Shown here piece by piece: positions 12,075-22,831 of a stretch of 64,000 nucleotides of DNA (position 1 is its first letter; each line of letters starts with the position of its first letter). The position numbers and the translations under genes were made by a program. Source of the DNA: Taxawa tesnikishii (nom. ined.) (Eukaryota > Ascomycota > Dothideomycetes > Dothideales); NCBI GenBank assembly GCA_030247885.1, contig JAPDRO010000009.1, forward strand, positions 124,001-188,000. Reading direction: 5' to 3'. The notes under the pieces were generated by a model. That model was not told the DNA's origin. It saw nothing but the letters and a program-made list of their open reading frames with translations, and made no database searches.

Positions 12075-14152
12075 AAGCAGCCCCAAATCAGAACATGTTA
12101 CTACTAAATTGCTGAATGGGTGTTTCTTCTCCTTCCGTTCGGCGTTTCGAAACGCAGAAAAGGTCGAGAGACTACAAAAACCTTGAAGTGTTACTCACAC
12201 AATTCCCTTGGTGCTTATGCAAAACCACGGTACGGACTTCCTTCTTTGTTCAATCTTGGATCAGTTGTTCTACGCCAAAGCTCACACCATTCCAGGATCC
12301 CATAAACCATCGCTGCATTATGCGTCTTCGCGACAACCAACCCGTCATGACCGCTCCCACCTACAGGATCACAATTACTGACGCTACAGGCCGAATCGCG
12401 TAACACCATGTACGGATATTGCTTTCCGCCCCAAACGCTTTAGTATTACGAAAGAAAAAACGGGCAGAACCGCCCTTAACGCGCACATGTCGCAAACTTT
12501 GTCCGGAGACGTTGCAGATGTATTGCGACCCATGCAAAACATGAATGCATCAGGGACCCTGAATGAAGGGAGTTCCACCTGACTCTGTTCTCTCAGCGTA
12601 TTAGAAGCGAATTCAAAGTTTAGATATACACGTGTGCCAACAGTCGCTCGCAACGGACCGGTTGTCATTGTACAAATTCGTCTTCGATCTCCATGCTGAA
12701 TGGCTTTCCCGGTATCTGCAACGATGGGTAACGGTTGCTGCTGCGGTGGCACTTACTTGTTCCCTTTGTGTGCCTTCGCTGAAAACGAACCCACAGACCG
12801 CCGCATATATCGGCGTTCATTGATTCCAGCTAGTCGGAAGCGAGAGCATTATTGGCGAACCGCAAGCCGATCTGGTGAAAAATTCAACGGTGATGCTACC
12901 TGTTTCAATTCCGAACGCGTACATGGCTTGGAGTTCTCGATTGCTCTTCCAAGCACGCATCGTCCGCCCAACTTGCATGAGCGTGCATGTGATCTGTTCG
13001 TTGAGTGCTCGACTCTGATCATCAGAAGATGCTGTTGTTGACTAGCATATATTATCCCGTCACTCCGACGGACAAGCGGTAGTTGAGTCCGAAGGCCGAA
13101 CGCCGCATTCCGGCGCAAGGTGCTCGGACTCGATTTAGTTCTTCTGAGTCATTCCGATACTTGCAGCATTATGCACACCGAGCGACGATGTTCCGCACTT
13201 GCTCCTTGAATCTTGTTCTGTGTGTGAACAGCCAACAATGATCGTCCGGGACAAGCTTGCTAAGCATTGGGCCCAATGCTGCATGCCGCGTCAGGGCAGG
13301 ATCGCCTTTCCAGGATACCGCCCGCTGAGCGAGGGTCGGACGACTAGAGTAGGTAAGCGCCTCACGGCAAGGGATCAACGTCAACCGAGCATGTTGCTCG
13401 TACCTCCACTGTGTCCCGCCTTGCGAAGGATTGGGTAACCTTGCCGTTGCGTGGGTGAATTGATTCGTTACACGTATCACTCCGGGGACTCTTTTGATTG
13501 CGTACTCACCGCGTGGGCAATCCGTGAAGACGAAAGAAGCAGGACGTGTATGGCGGCTGCCTGCCTGCCGTCTCTCTTATCATACTGATCCAAACAGGAT
13601 GTGGATGGTAGCAAGAGCAGCCGTGCCGACGCTCCCCGGCTTGATTCACATGCGCGGAGCCAGACGGAGATGCGCAATCGGAGTCATCTGCTGTGCATCT
13701 GGAACTCCGATTGGCTCGAAGCAAGCCACGCCGCATACTCGATGCTGACACCGCACTCTTCGGCTTCTGGGTCGAGTATAAACTATACGGACGTGTGTGA
13801 GAGACTGCAGGTGAGTCAGGGATGTTCGTCGAATTACCTTCAGGCCACCGCTAGTCGCGTAAGTCGTGACTAGGTAGGCCACCCACGCATCTTTGAACAA
13901 TCACTTCGGCGTTCGGTGTTGCGCCATTCGCTCACTTGCTCTTCCCACTCCCTTTTAGGGCATGGGCAAGGAATGCGTATATAAGATGGATGCCTTAGCA
14001 CCTCATCTGGGTATCATCCTAACATCCAAAGCACCACAACAGTCAACAACAACTTTTGTTTCCCACAACCCACACATCCAACAACGACCAACCTCACCAT
14101 CACTATTCTGTCCAACACCCCCATCCAACACCAATCCCTAAGCTCCACAACA
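12075..14152. other. 2.1-kb intergenic region, no gene seen
   Basis: Many short open frames on both strands, none with family resemblance, splice-consistent extension or composition like the neighbours. The last 180 bp form the promoter and 5' leader of the small two-repeat gene. Confidence 0.45.
13978..13985 (+). promoter_or_regulatory. TATA box of the two-repeat protein gene
   Basis: TATATAAG, 168 bp before the ATG at 14153, followed by a C/A-rich leader with many CAACA and CACAAC units. This arrangement resembles strongly expressed or stress-induced fungal genes. Start site not determined. Confidence 0.55.
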
Positions 14153-14616
14153 ATGGCAGGCAGCGCATACCCCAGCAACCCATACGCCATGGACCATTGG
14201 CCCGTACACCCCGGGACTTCGAAGAACACCTCCCAAGAAACGCTTCCACCCTATCAAGAAACCGGAAGCAAGAACATCGTCGTAGCAGAAAAAGAGGTTG
14301 CGGCGAAGACCTCTCAGCCAAAGAAGCAGAGATTCAGCACGCTCAAGTCCATCCTGTCAGGTGTGTTTGCACCAGCCTCGCACCCCCTGAATCCACGTCC
14401 GGCACGCTGACAAGAACGGCAGGTGACGTCCACAAGCACAACCCACACTACGTGCTCGAGAAGGCGGCAGACGCGAGCGCAGCATCCAAGGACTCCAAAC
14501 CCAGCACTCCCAGATCCGAATCGAGATCCGGTACGCTGAAGTCCATCCTGACCGGCGACGTGCACAAGCACAACGCCCACCGTGTCCTCGAAGAGTCAGT
14601 CATGCGGAAGACCTGA
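14153..14616 (+). CDS. small two-repeat protein, function unknown
   Basis: Two exons (14153-14360, 14423-14616; intron 62 bp, acceptor GGCAG) give 133 residues. The protein contains one unit twice: STLKSILSGDVHKHNPHYV and GTLKSILTGDVHKHNAHRV, each followed by LE and an acidic or Ala-rich segment. The first unit is created by splicing across the intron, which strongly supports the exon model. No signal peptide, membrane segment or Cys is seen. The N-terminus is polar, with Pro and Tyr. The gene stands alone with a TATA promoter and CAACA-rich leader, as small stress-related fungal genes often do. I do not recognise a named family. Confidence 0.7.
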
Positions 14617-15629
14617 TGCGTCGCTTTTTCTTTCTTCTTGAAGTAATCCGGAGTGCTGAACCATTCGTCAATCGCATCCGCGCAACATTAACTCACCTAC
14701 GACTTTTGGACGATTCGACCTGGACCAGGATCCGCTATCGCTACGACCACCGTCTCTTTGTTTCATACCTTTGGTATACCGGTGCCGGGTTCGTCGGGGG
14801 GGGGGGGGGTGGGGGCGGGGGTTGACTGCACGCGTCAAGGAAGTGGATGCGCGCTTGGAACCGGGTCGTGGCGGATGGTGATTTGATTTCCTTGAGAGAT
14901 TCAGAACGGAAAACGAAGATCAAGGCTGGGTGATACAAGCTCCTGTGCCGTGGGAACGAAAGGACCGTAGAGGGTGTGTTCCACTGCACGGTCCGGATGG
15001 GACATGATGTTGTCGGACGAGACGGAAATGGACTAGATACGCAGACAAACTAGGCCGATTGGATATGTCAAGCACTTCAAAACATCAGCATCGCAAATCG
15101 ATGGAACCTGTGTCTCGAGTCGCTCGAGATTGGCGACGTACGTGGACTTTCTATGTAGAGATCAGTCAAACTGCTGGAAGCCTGTGGAGTTGCTCTGCAG
15201 AGGCCTTGCAAACAAGCGATTGCCAATGTAGCTGCGGACCGTTAAGAGCACTGAGTGGGGAGACTTACGATGCCTTGCCAGCCCGTTCGCGACGCCCTTC
15301 TCCATACTTAGCGACAAGAGCACCGTCTCTGCTGTCTAGCACTCGGTATTGTCTCTCCTCTAAAGAAGACGGGCGCGTTTGTTTTGAGGGCGAACTCTTG
15401 AATGGGCGTGCTTTTGACTGTCCTTGATCCTCTTCTCCTCCAAGGCTTGATGCATGTCATGTTTGCTGAGCGTGCTCGAAGTGATAGATGAGGATCGTGA
15501 GCATACAAGAGAGTGGAAAACACTTCTTCCAGAGTACGGACGCGACTCAATGAGTGAGTGAGGTTATGTTGGTTCAAGGGTTATAGAATAGAGGGTATCG
15601 AACAATATAGAGAATGAACACGTAATCAC
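14617..15629. other. intergenic, with poly-G tract
   Basis: About 1 kb between the two-repeat gene and the ERD2 3' end. It holds the G-tract at 14796-14821. The last 50 bp are homologous to sequence near 40.85 kb. No coding region supported. Confidence 0.45.
14796..14821 (+). repeat. interrupted poly-G tract
   Basis: Fourteen G, one T, five G, one C and five G in a row. It could fold as a G-quadruplex. Exact length is doubtful because the window shows homopolymer miscounts elsewhere. Confidence 0.8.
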
Positions 15630-16820
15630 TCAACTGTCCGCATGATCATGATCCTGCCAGACATTTCCAGCCTCGTCCCTCGTTGGTGACTCTGCCACGG
15701 GTGCGTCGTCGTCCACATCGTCCTCGAAGTTCGCCGGGTCCGTCATACCGCCCTTTGCACCCGCGTTGTCACCTCCTTCCTCACGGTGGTCCTCGACCAC
15801 GCCGTCATCAGCGGAAACAGAGATGCCTCTCGCGCCCCAGCTCCTCGCGTGTCTGGGCGCCGCAGGTCGAGCACCCGTTCCCTCTTCCGCTCCCGCAAGC
15901 GCCCTTCTCTCCTCATCATCTTCGCCCTCGACGTCCATACTCCTGCGTCCGATGATCTTGCTTATCAACCATCCCTTGCTCAAATCCTCACCATCCACGA
16001 CGCCGCCTCCCTCAATTTGACCCGTTGTCGGGTAAAGTACACCCAGGCGAAGTCGATGTACAGAGTTGTTTGGACGACACCAAAGATGACTGAGATGGGA
16101 AAGATGGGGTCCAGATGTCCGCGTTCGGTGATTCCGCGCACGATCCAGTTCAGGATGTAGAAGAAACGGTAGCTGCCCAGTGTCACGAGGTAGAAGGAGT
16201 CGATTACCGTGGGCACGGTGGTTTGGCGAAGAAGGAGGAGTTGAGGGAGGATGCAGACGGATTCTAGGATTAGGGAGAAGGTGTAGAGGATCTGAAACGC
16301 GAGCGTTGTTGTTAGCCTGCCCGTCCTCTTGTCTTGCTCGTATGGTCAAGCCAGGGTGTCGTCCACGTACTTCGAAAAATCGGAATCCCCGACGGAAGCC
16401 CTCGAACAATGGCGCCACGAGAGGCGCTGCCACGAGACTGCCGAGCAGACTCCAGGCACCCAATCTCCATGCCTTCTCACGTTCTCGGGTCCGTGCATAT
16501 ACGCGCATCATCAGGAAGACAATGTACGCCGAGGAGGTGATGTAGAAGAGCTTCAGGGTGAAGTTCCAGAATGAATACCATGGCGGTGTCCTACATCAAA
16601 GGCGTTAGGCACGGGTACTCCACCATAGTCTTGTCAAGGCTGCGATCGGTCTTTACCAGAAGAGATCCAGGTATCGTGTGCAGAAGACGCAGATGTACAA
16701 GATTTGGGTTAACAACGAGACACCTTCAGCGCTGCGATTGGTATGGATAGACCAGATGAGGATGCATTTGGACGCCGTGTGGGACAGGTCGCCCAATATG
16801 CGGAAGATGTTGAAGTTCAT
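15630..16820 (-). CDS. ERD2: ER lumen protein-retaining receptor (KDEL/HDEL receptor)
   Basis: Recognises C-terminal HDEL/KDEL on escaped ER proteins in the Golgi and returns them to the ER. Three exons (16820-16658, 16591-16371, 16291-15630) encode about 348 residues. The order of conserved blocks is complete: MNFNIFRILGDLSH, TQILYICVFCTRYLDLFW, TPPWYSFWNFTLKLFYI, seven hydrophobic segments, PTVIDSFYLVTLGSYRFFYI, and IFGVVQTTLYIDFAWVYF. The receptor core is about 210 residues. As in other filamentous fungi, a long acidic, Gly/Ala-rich cytosolic tail follows, with WGARGISVSADD and DPANFEDD. Reaching that tail needs one base restored in a GGG run (CCC on the + strand, 16009-16011). Without it the protein ends in a short wrong tail. 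Because the gene is essential, a sequence error is likely. Confidence 0.95.
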
Positions 16821-17653
16821 GCTGCCCCAGGCCCGGTCTGTTGCTGTGTATCCCAGGCTGGTGTGATAGTGCTGCGGGTTGTGGCAGTGGTGGTTTTATT
16901 GCATATTTATGCAGGTAATCGCGGTCCTTGCAAATAGATAGTAGAGGCCGTGGATTCGATATACGTATGGGCATGTGGAAGAAGAAGACGCATGGATGCC
17001 TGTAAAGCTGAGAGCTGTCCTGAGGACCCGTGGCTGACGCGTTCCATCCGAGGCTGTCGCGTTGCACAAACCACTCACCTGACCTCCTTCATTCTAAAGT
17101 ATACACTTTCCAGGAAACCCTGCAGAAAAGATATACCGGTTCATAGTTCCATGGGTGCTTAAGGACTAGCCTCACCGCCCTGGATGGCCATTTTCGTTCG
17201 TTTCCCCAGTCCGGCAATACTTTCTTGTACGTTCCCAAGCAGCGACCATCTGGCACAAACAGCATCTGCAAACGCCCACATCCCAGCGTGTTTTTCTGGC
17301 GTCAGTCTATCAGAGGGACACGGCGAAGCAGTTCCTGAAGGCAGTCGAAGGGAGGCAGCATGCATCTGCCACCGCCGACTCCGTTGTAGCAGGAAGACTC
17401 GCGCCAACGTTGCCAATCCTGCCGTACTTCACAGAGAGCGACACTTTTACCGGTTTCTAGGTCATCTGTCTTTCCAGGGATTGTCGGTCACACACGAAAG
17501 GCCATCAACGGACTCAGCTGTGTTTCAGTCGTTCCGTCGCTGAAAAAAAACTGTGCCGTTCGGAACACTTTGTCTCAAAGCAGTGTCACACAATCAGTTC
17601 TCTTCGTGTTTCGCCAAAGACGGACTACTTCTACTGTCGCTGGATCTACGGGA
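16821..17653. other. intergenic, ERD2 upstream region
   Basis: Upstream of both the leftward ERD2 gene and the rightward repeat-protein gene. No family match in open frames. The frame of the next gene stays open upstream to 17570, but without an ATG before 17654. Confidence 0.4.
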
Positions 17654-18472
17654 ATGCCAACCTCACTGCCGAACATGGTGCTGTGGCAAACTCTAAAGCC
17701 GCTATCTGCGGCCTCTACGGGCTTGATTCTGATTCGTTCTTCGTTTTCGTCGATAAGTACATCTTCAATGGTTGGTTCGAGAAACGTTCGCGGGTTGCAA
17801 TCATTACACAAACCCATGTGCAAGGGAGTGGTAAACGGCATACGTGTCCCACGTGCGCAGAATCCCATCTTCGACGCTTCGAATATGATAAGGACGAAGA
17901 CAACTAGCTCTTCGGCTGAAGGTGATGAGGCTTCGGCGCACCTCGAGCTTCTCAGACAAGAAGAGCGGTTACGAAAGCAGAGGGCAACATCCGCCCGTTA
18001 CTTGGCCAGAAAGAGGGCGCAGGAACGAGGAGAACCAATTGAGCCTGAGTATCAGCTGAGGATAGCCCCGAAAGGGATGGGATCTGCGATTGTACGTGAA
18101 TCGGTAAGGCGCATGAGGGCAAGGAAGAGGGCACAGGAGCAAGGAGTACCAATCAAGCCTGAGGATCAGCGGAGATACGTGCTGAGAGGAACGGGAGACG
18201 CAGAGAATCGCGAACGGGCACGCAGTTCGAACGAGCGTAAAGAGGCAAGAGAGAAGGCCGCGGAGGAGGGACAGCCGGTGGCCGGCATCAGTCTGCGTCG
18301 GTACGGACAGACAAAGAGTAGAGGAATCAGAGTCCTGCCCGTGTGTGCCTGGCACAAAGAATGGAAGCGAAAGGGGTTCGGCGGAGCATGTGATGGAATG
18401 CAGCCGGAATGCGGATACTACGGCAGAGCGCACGAGATCTATATCAAACCAGACCAAGATGAGAAGAAGTAG
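17654..18472 (+). CDS. basic protein with RKRAQE repeats, function unknown
   Basis: Single-exon frame of 272 residues from the first in-frame ATG. After an N-terminal Ser/Leu-rich part come three loosely repeated units of about 40 residues beginning RKRAQERGEPIEPE, RKRAQEQGVPIKPE and RKEAREKAAEEGQP. Each is followed by an Arg-rich stretch. The C-terminus has spaced Cys and His (VCAWHKEWKRKGF, ACDG, PECGYYGRAHE), possibly binding a metal. No signal peptide or membrane segment is clear. The N-terminal end might act as an organelle presequence, since it is rich in Ser, Arg and Leu. I do not recognise the family. Coding status rests on the length, the repeat pattern and the Cys/His tail. Confidence 0.5.
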   Translation: MPTSLPNMVLWQTLKPLSAASTGLILIRSSFSSISTSSMVGSRNVRGLQSLHKPMCKGVVNGIRVPRAQNPIFDASNMIRTKTTSSSAEGDEASAHLELLRQEERLRKQRATSARYLARKRAQERGEPIEPEYQLRIAPKGMGSAIVRESVRRMRARKRAQEQGVPIKPEDQRRYVLRGTGDAENRERARSSNERKEAREKAAEEGQPVAGISLRRYGQTKSRGIRVLPVCAWHKEWKRKGFGGACDGMQPECGYYGRAHEIYIKPDQDEKK

Positions 18473-19099
18473 GAGGACATAAACGACACCCACGGCAAAG
18501 GGGACAGGGATGTGGAACCCTAAAAATCATACCATTAACAGCAGAACAAAACCCCGATGCTCCACAGGCACGCCTCGAGCGATGATGCTGCATTCCGTAA
18601 ACTTCCTTTCGTGCCGTGCGCGCGCAATATTCGAAGAGCATGTGTCGAGAATTCGAGCTCCCCAACCGCTCCACTACTCAGATAGGCGGCGCTGTGCAGA
18701 CCGTCCTTTCAACGGTCACTGCCTACACTTAGAACAGCAGAACAGCTGGTGGGCGGAGTTCTCGTAAGATCAGATCGTAACGCACCTGTCTTCAGCGTCC
18801 ATTGTCGTTCCCGACACACTCCTCCGCATCTCCATTGTTCTCTAAACATGTTCAGAGAACATTGGCAAGGAGAGGACGGTTGTATTCCCGCGCCTCGCAT
18901 GCGTTGCTGCTTTTCACACAGACCAATCGAGCCCGCGCCAGAAACACCAATCAGCTCTTCCGTTTCGGAAGAAATGGCCGTTTTCCCAAACACATTTGAT
19001 GGGGGTATATACAAAAACGAAAAGCAAGCAGCAAAACATCACCTTCCCGCACACCAGCCCCCCTTCAAGGAAACCCAGAACTCCCAAGCCTAAAGAGAC
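18473..19099. other. convergent intergenic region with imperfect palindrome
   Basis: Lies between two convergent 3' ends. It contains a 24-bp near-palindrome at 18837-18860 and no supportable gene. Confidence 0.45.
18837..18860. repeat. 24-bp near-perfect palindrome
   Basis: The two 12-base halves, GTTCTCTAAACA and TGTTCAGAGAAC, pair at 11 of 12 positions. It could be a protein-binding dyad (GAA/TTC spacing recalls heat-shock elements) or a terminator hairpin between convergent genes. Function not shown. Confidence 0.6.
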
Positions 19100-20999
19100 T
19101 CACATCTCAGTGCTTTTCATTCCCCCAAAGCCATTCTCAGCCCCGTACATCTCATCGTGCTGCATCCTCGGCTTGTTCCGGCTCGCGTGCACATCCGCAC
19201 TCGCCACGCTGCTCCTCCGCCTAGCCTCGTCGTGCTGATGCGCCTCCTCCGTCTCCAGATAGTTGATCAACAGCTCACCGTTCTTTCCGTAGCGTCTGGG
19301 CTGGTTGTGCGCAATGCCGACGACGTTGAAGACATTCGTCGTCTTGTGGAAGATCTCGTCCATCTCCTCGAGCGAGCGGTACGCGGTCTCGGGGTAGAAG
19401 AAGTAGACGCAGGGGACGATGAAGGCGTTGATGACGGCGAAGATGATGTAGGTCTGGTAGCCGATTGTGTCGAAGGCGACGGGCGTGACCATGACGACCA
19501 TGAAGTTGAAGGCCCAGTTGGCGGACGTCGAGAGCGCGTTTGCCGGCGCGCGGATCCGCAGGGGCACGATTTCGGCCGGGTAGAGCCAGGTCATGCCGAG
19601 CCAGCCGATGGCGAACTGGGGGGCGTTTGTGTCAGCTCTCGTGGCCGATGGGGAGGAGGCTATCTACACGGGGACTTACGAAGGTGTTGAAGATGAAGAG
19701 GAATGCAGCCGCTACGATACCGGTGGCATTGCCTGGATAGGCCGTCGTGCCTGCTAAGATAGCCATTGAGGCCGCCTGACCGGCAGCGCCGAACAACATG
19801 AGAGAGCGACGGCCGACCTTCTCGATGATAAAGACGGCGATCCAGGAAGCGAGGAAGTATTCGGTACCATTCGCTGCGGCAAGGATGCGGGAGAGAAAAC
19901 CAGAGAGGCCAATGTTTTGCTGGTAAATGTTCGCGGCATAATAAGTGATGAGGTTGATACCGGAGATCTGTTGGAAGACCTGGTTGACGTAGCCGAGGCA
20001 AACCCGGTGGAAGTTGCGGTCTGGTCCCATAGTGAAGAGGTCACGGAAACTGCCTTGTTGCATCTCGAGGACGGTGTCTTTGATGGCTGCGAATTCACCG
20101 GCAACGTACGGGTCATCGATCGACCGGTCACTCAGGGCGGCAAGTACATTGACGGCTTCATCTTCTTTGCCCTTCAGGATCAGCCAGCGCGGAGATTCTG
20201 GGAGCTCTAAGATGAACGCCAAGATAATGAGAGCAAACACTATCTGGAAGGCAATGGGGAAGCGCTGTGGCGTGTCAGCAAGCGATTGATACCAGCGTCT
20301 TCTTCCCCCCGAATTCACTTACCCAGGAAATCGTGCTGGGTTCGAGAAAAGAGAAGCCGAAGTCCAGCCAATAACTGATACAGATACCTCCTGTGATGAG
20401 TGCACCCTCCACCATGACCATCTGCCCTCTTCTGTGTGATTTTGATGTCTCTGATTGCCATGTCGGTACAGTGGAGGTGTTCATGCCTTTCCAAGAATCA
20501 GTAACCTTCCCAAAAGCTGTACTCGGGGAGACCCACCGTTGCCGAATCCGGTGATGACTCTACCAGCGATCAAATGTCCAAGAGCAAACGCTGAGCACTG
20601 GAGAGCGGCACCAACAACCATGATCGCAGATCCAAGGAAGATCATCTTCCTGCGTCCGAGTAGATCACCCAGCCATATCGTAGCGATAGCGCCGAAGAAG
20701 CAACCCACGTTATACGAGGCAATCGAAATACCCTGAATGGTTGATGTATGGCTCGAGCTCACTCCAGGAGGTGGATTGCTAACGTTGATCTCCGGAAACG
20801 TGCCGACGAAAGAAGGCAGAGTGAGTAAACCTCCCATTACACCCTGATCGTATCCAAACAGCCTGTAACATGTCAGCAAACGCTACCACTCCCAACCCCT
20901 CGCTTCTCTGGCTACTCACAGGAAGTCCATGCCAGCGATGACACCGATAGCAACATTCAGCTTCAGGCCTCTCAGGCCGAAATATCGTTTCCCGAACAT
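19100..20999 (-). CDS. MFS sugar transporter (hexose type)
   Basis: Proton-coupled or facilitative sugar transporter of the plasma membrane, 556 residues in five exons: 20999-20920, 20862-20537, 20486-20323, 20264-19680, 19615-19100. Phases agree throughout. Family marks in order: LFGYDQGVMGGLLTLPSF (TM1), GDLLGRRKMIFLG after TM2, GNGMNTSTVPTWQSE, PESPRWLILKGK before the central loop, FQQISGINLITYYAANIY (TM7), EKVGRRSLMLFG, and YPAEIVPLRIRAPANALS. The tail is PETAYRSLEEMDEIF plus a hydrophilic C-terminus. Twelve TM segments are expected. No frame breaks. A CCCCGGGG box lies 156 bp upstream and could bind the carbon repressor CreA. The substrate cannot be told from sequence; pentose or hexose is likely. 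Confidence 0.95.
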
Positions 21000-22831
21000 C
21001 TCGAACAAACGTCCTATCAATCCCTGATACAAAGAGAAAGAACAAAAAATGTGAAACCGTCAAGAATGGATCTTACTGTCCCGTGAGAATCGGGCGGCCA
21101 GGTCTCAGAGAAAACAGAGGAGTGGGAGGTGATGACCCTGTATACCAAAAAAATCCCCGGGGATCTCGAACTCTTACATATACTCACACATGCTGATACC
21201 GACAAGGCTTACTCGACATGCAACTCACGCGCTTGGCATCCTTGCGAGATACTCCGATACATGAGTCCAAGCGTCCTGTGGGAGAAATGACGTACGGCGT
21301 ATTAAAGCGTGCAGATGCAACGGTCCCATTGCTCGGATGGCTGGGTGGCTTCGCCGCTTGGCTTGAGCAAACTGAAGACTGTGAACAAGCGAACAAATGG
21401 GCGTGTGGAGACCGAGAAACTGCATGGCCTGGCGCCCTCGGGATGCAGGAGAGACTTGCGGGTCGGAAGCGGAGGAGGTGTGCGACCTGCCGGCCGGTCT
21501 ACCTGTTTGGGTAATCCGGCGCGTGAAACCCTGGCGAGGGTCTGACATTCTCCAGCCTCCGAGCTCGTGGCTATCCCCGGTGTTGTCCCCCACAGTCATC
21601 TGCGTCCCTTCGGCTTCTTGCGAGATCTGTTTTTGCCCCCAGGGTTGGGCCCAGAAGTATACTCGAGTAGGTACACTACCTCGCAGGATCATCGATCTTG
21701 TTCTCCACGAGGTACGAGGGCCTGAGACATTATAGAGATGCTTTCAGCGCTCAAGTCAGCCAAAAAGCCAAACCGCGCGCCAGGGGACTTCACGGCGTGA
21801 CGTCGGCTGGGTTATTTCGTGCCTCGTGCACCGCACGCTTTGACTACACGCCAAACGCGCAATGTGGGACTGTTCCGACAGTCAGCTTCGACTTCATCAG
21901 CCTTAAGGCTTTGGGAGCGACGTTGCATCCTAGGTTAGAACGACCCACAGCAGGCCTTTGTGACTCGCGTGAGCCCTTCAGCCGGCCACTGTGAATGGAG
22001 CTATGGGTGGTTCAGCACACGTGAGGTCGCGAGCATTATTTTCCGAGCAGTAGCCGGGAGCTGCGGATCTGTCAAGCGTCCCTTCGCTCTCGACTCTAGC
22101 TCATCCTTTTCATCTGTGTGAAATGCCTATTACAGTAACCAGTTCAAACATAGACTGCAAGGGCGTTTCACGCTTCGACTTGGCCTCAATGCAAAAGTGT
22201 ATCCAGACCGCACAGTGGTTTCGGGATTGCCAGATTGGTCCATCCGGTAGTTGTTACTAACCAACCTCAACTGCCAGAAAGATTGCTCTCCGGACTCTAG
22301 ACCAGCGGTATGCTGATTCGCGGCTTTCCGATGAAATTGCTTGCCTTCCTCCCCATGGGGCATGGGACACGGGACAAACGCGCGGTTTCCCTCAACGACT
22401 GTCCCGGTCGCGCGGTTCATGCTTTTGTGCTTTTGTTCTGCAGGGACGACGCAGGAATCCGAACGTCCCATACTCCACTACGGGCTGATACCGAGGACGG
22501 AAGGAGATCTGGACCATTTGCACTCAGTCACGACCTCTGCCGTTTGGGTTGATTGCTTACCATGTCACTGATTCCATCCATCATTGATGTATTTCGAAGC
22601 TTGCTTCTGATATGCACCGGGTCCGGCGGCCACACAACACGTGGAGGGCAACCGACTATGACAAACAACAAAAGAGAGTGACCAAGCGCCGTTGAACGAG
22701 AAAGTATGAAACCAATTCATGAGTTCATCTCAGCTATGGCCTGCAGTCAGCTGCAGTGTCTTTCTGTCAACAACATCGAGATATGCAGAAGCACACTCGA
22801 CAAAACCAATCTTTTGAGCAAACTTGTGCAT
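21000..22831. other. 1.8-kb intergenic region upstream of the sugar transporter
   Basis: No coding region supported. It includes the transporter promoter on its left side and the downstream region of the zinc-knuckle gene on its right. Short open frames overlap on both strands and lack family features. Confidence 0.45.
21155..21162. promoter_or_regulatory. possible CreA site
   Basis: CCCCGGGG contains the CreA consensus SYGGRG (CCGGGG) on both strands and lies 156 bp upstream of the sugar transporter ATG. CreA represses sugar-uptake genes in ascomycetes. The motif is short, so this is only a candidate. Confidence 0.3.
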
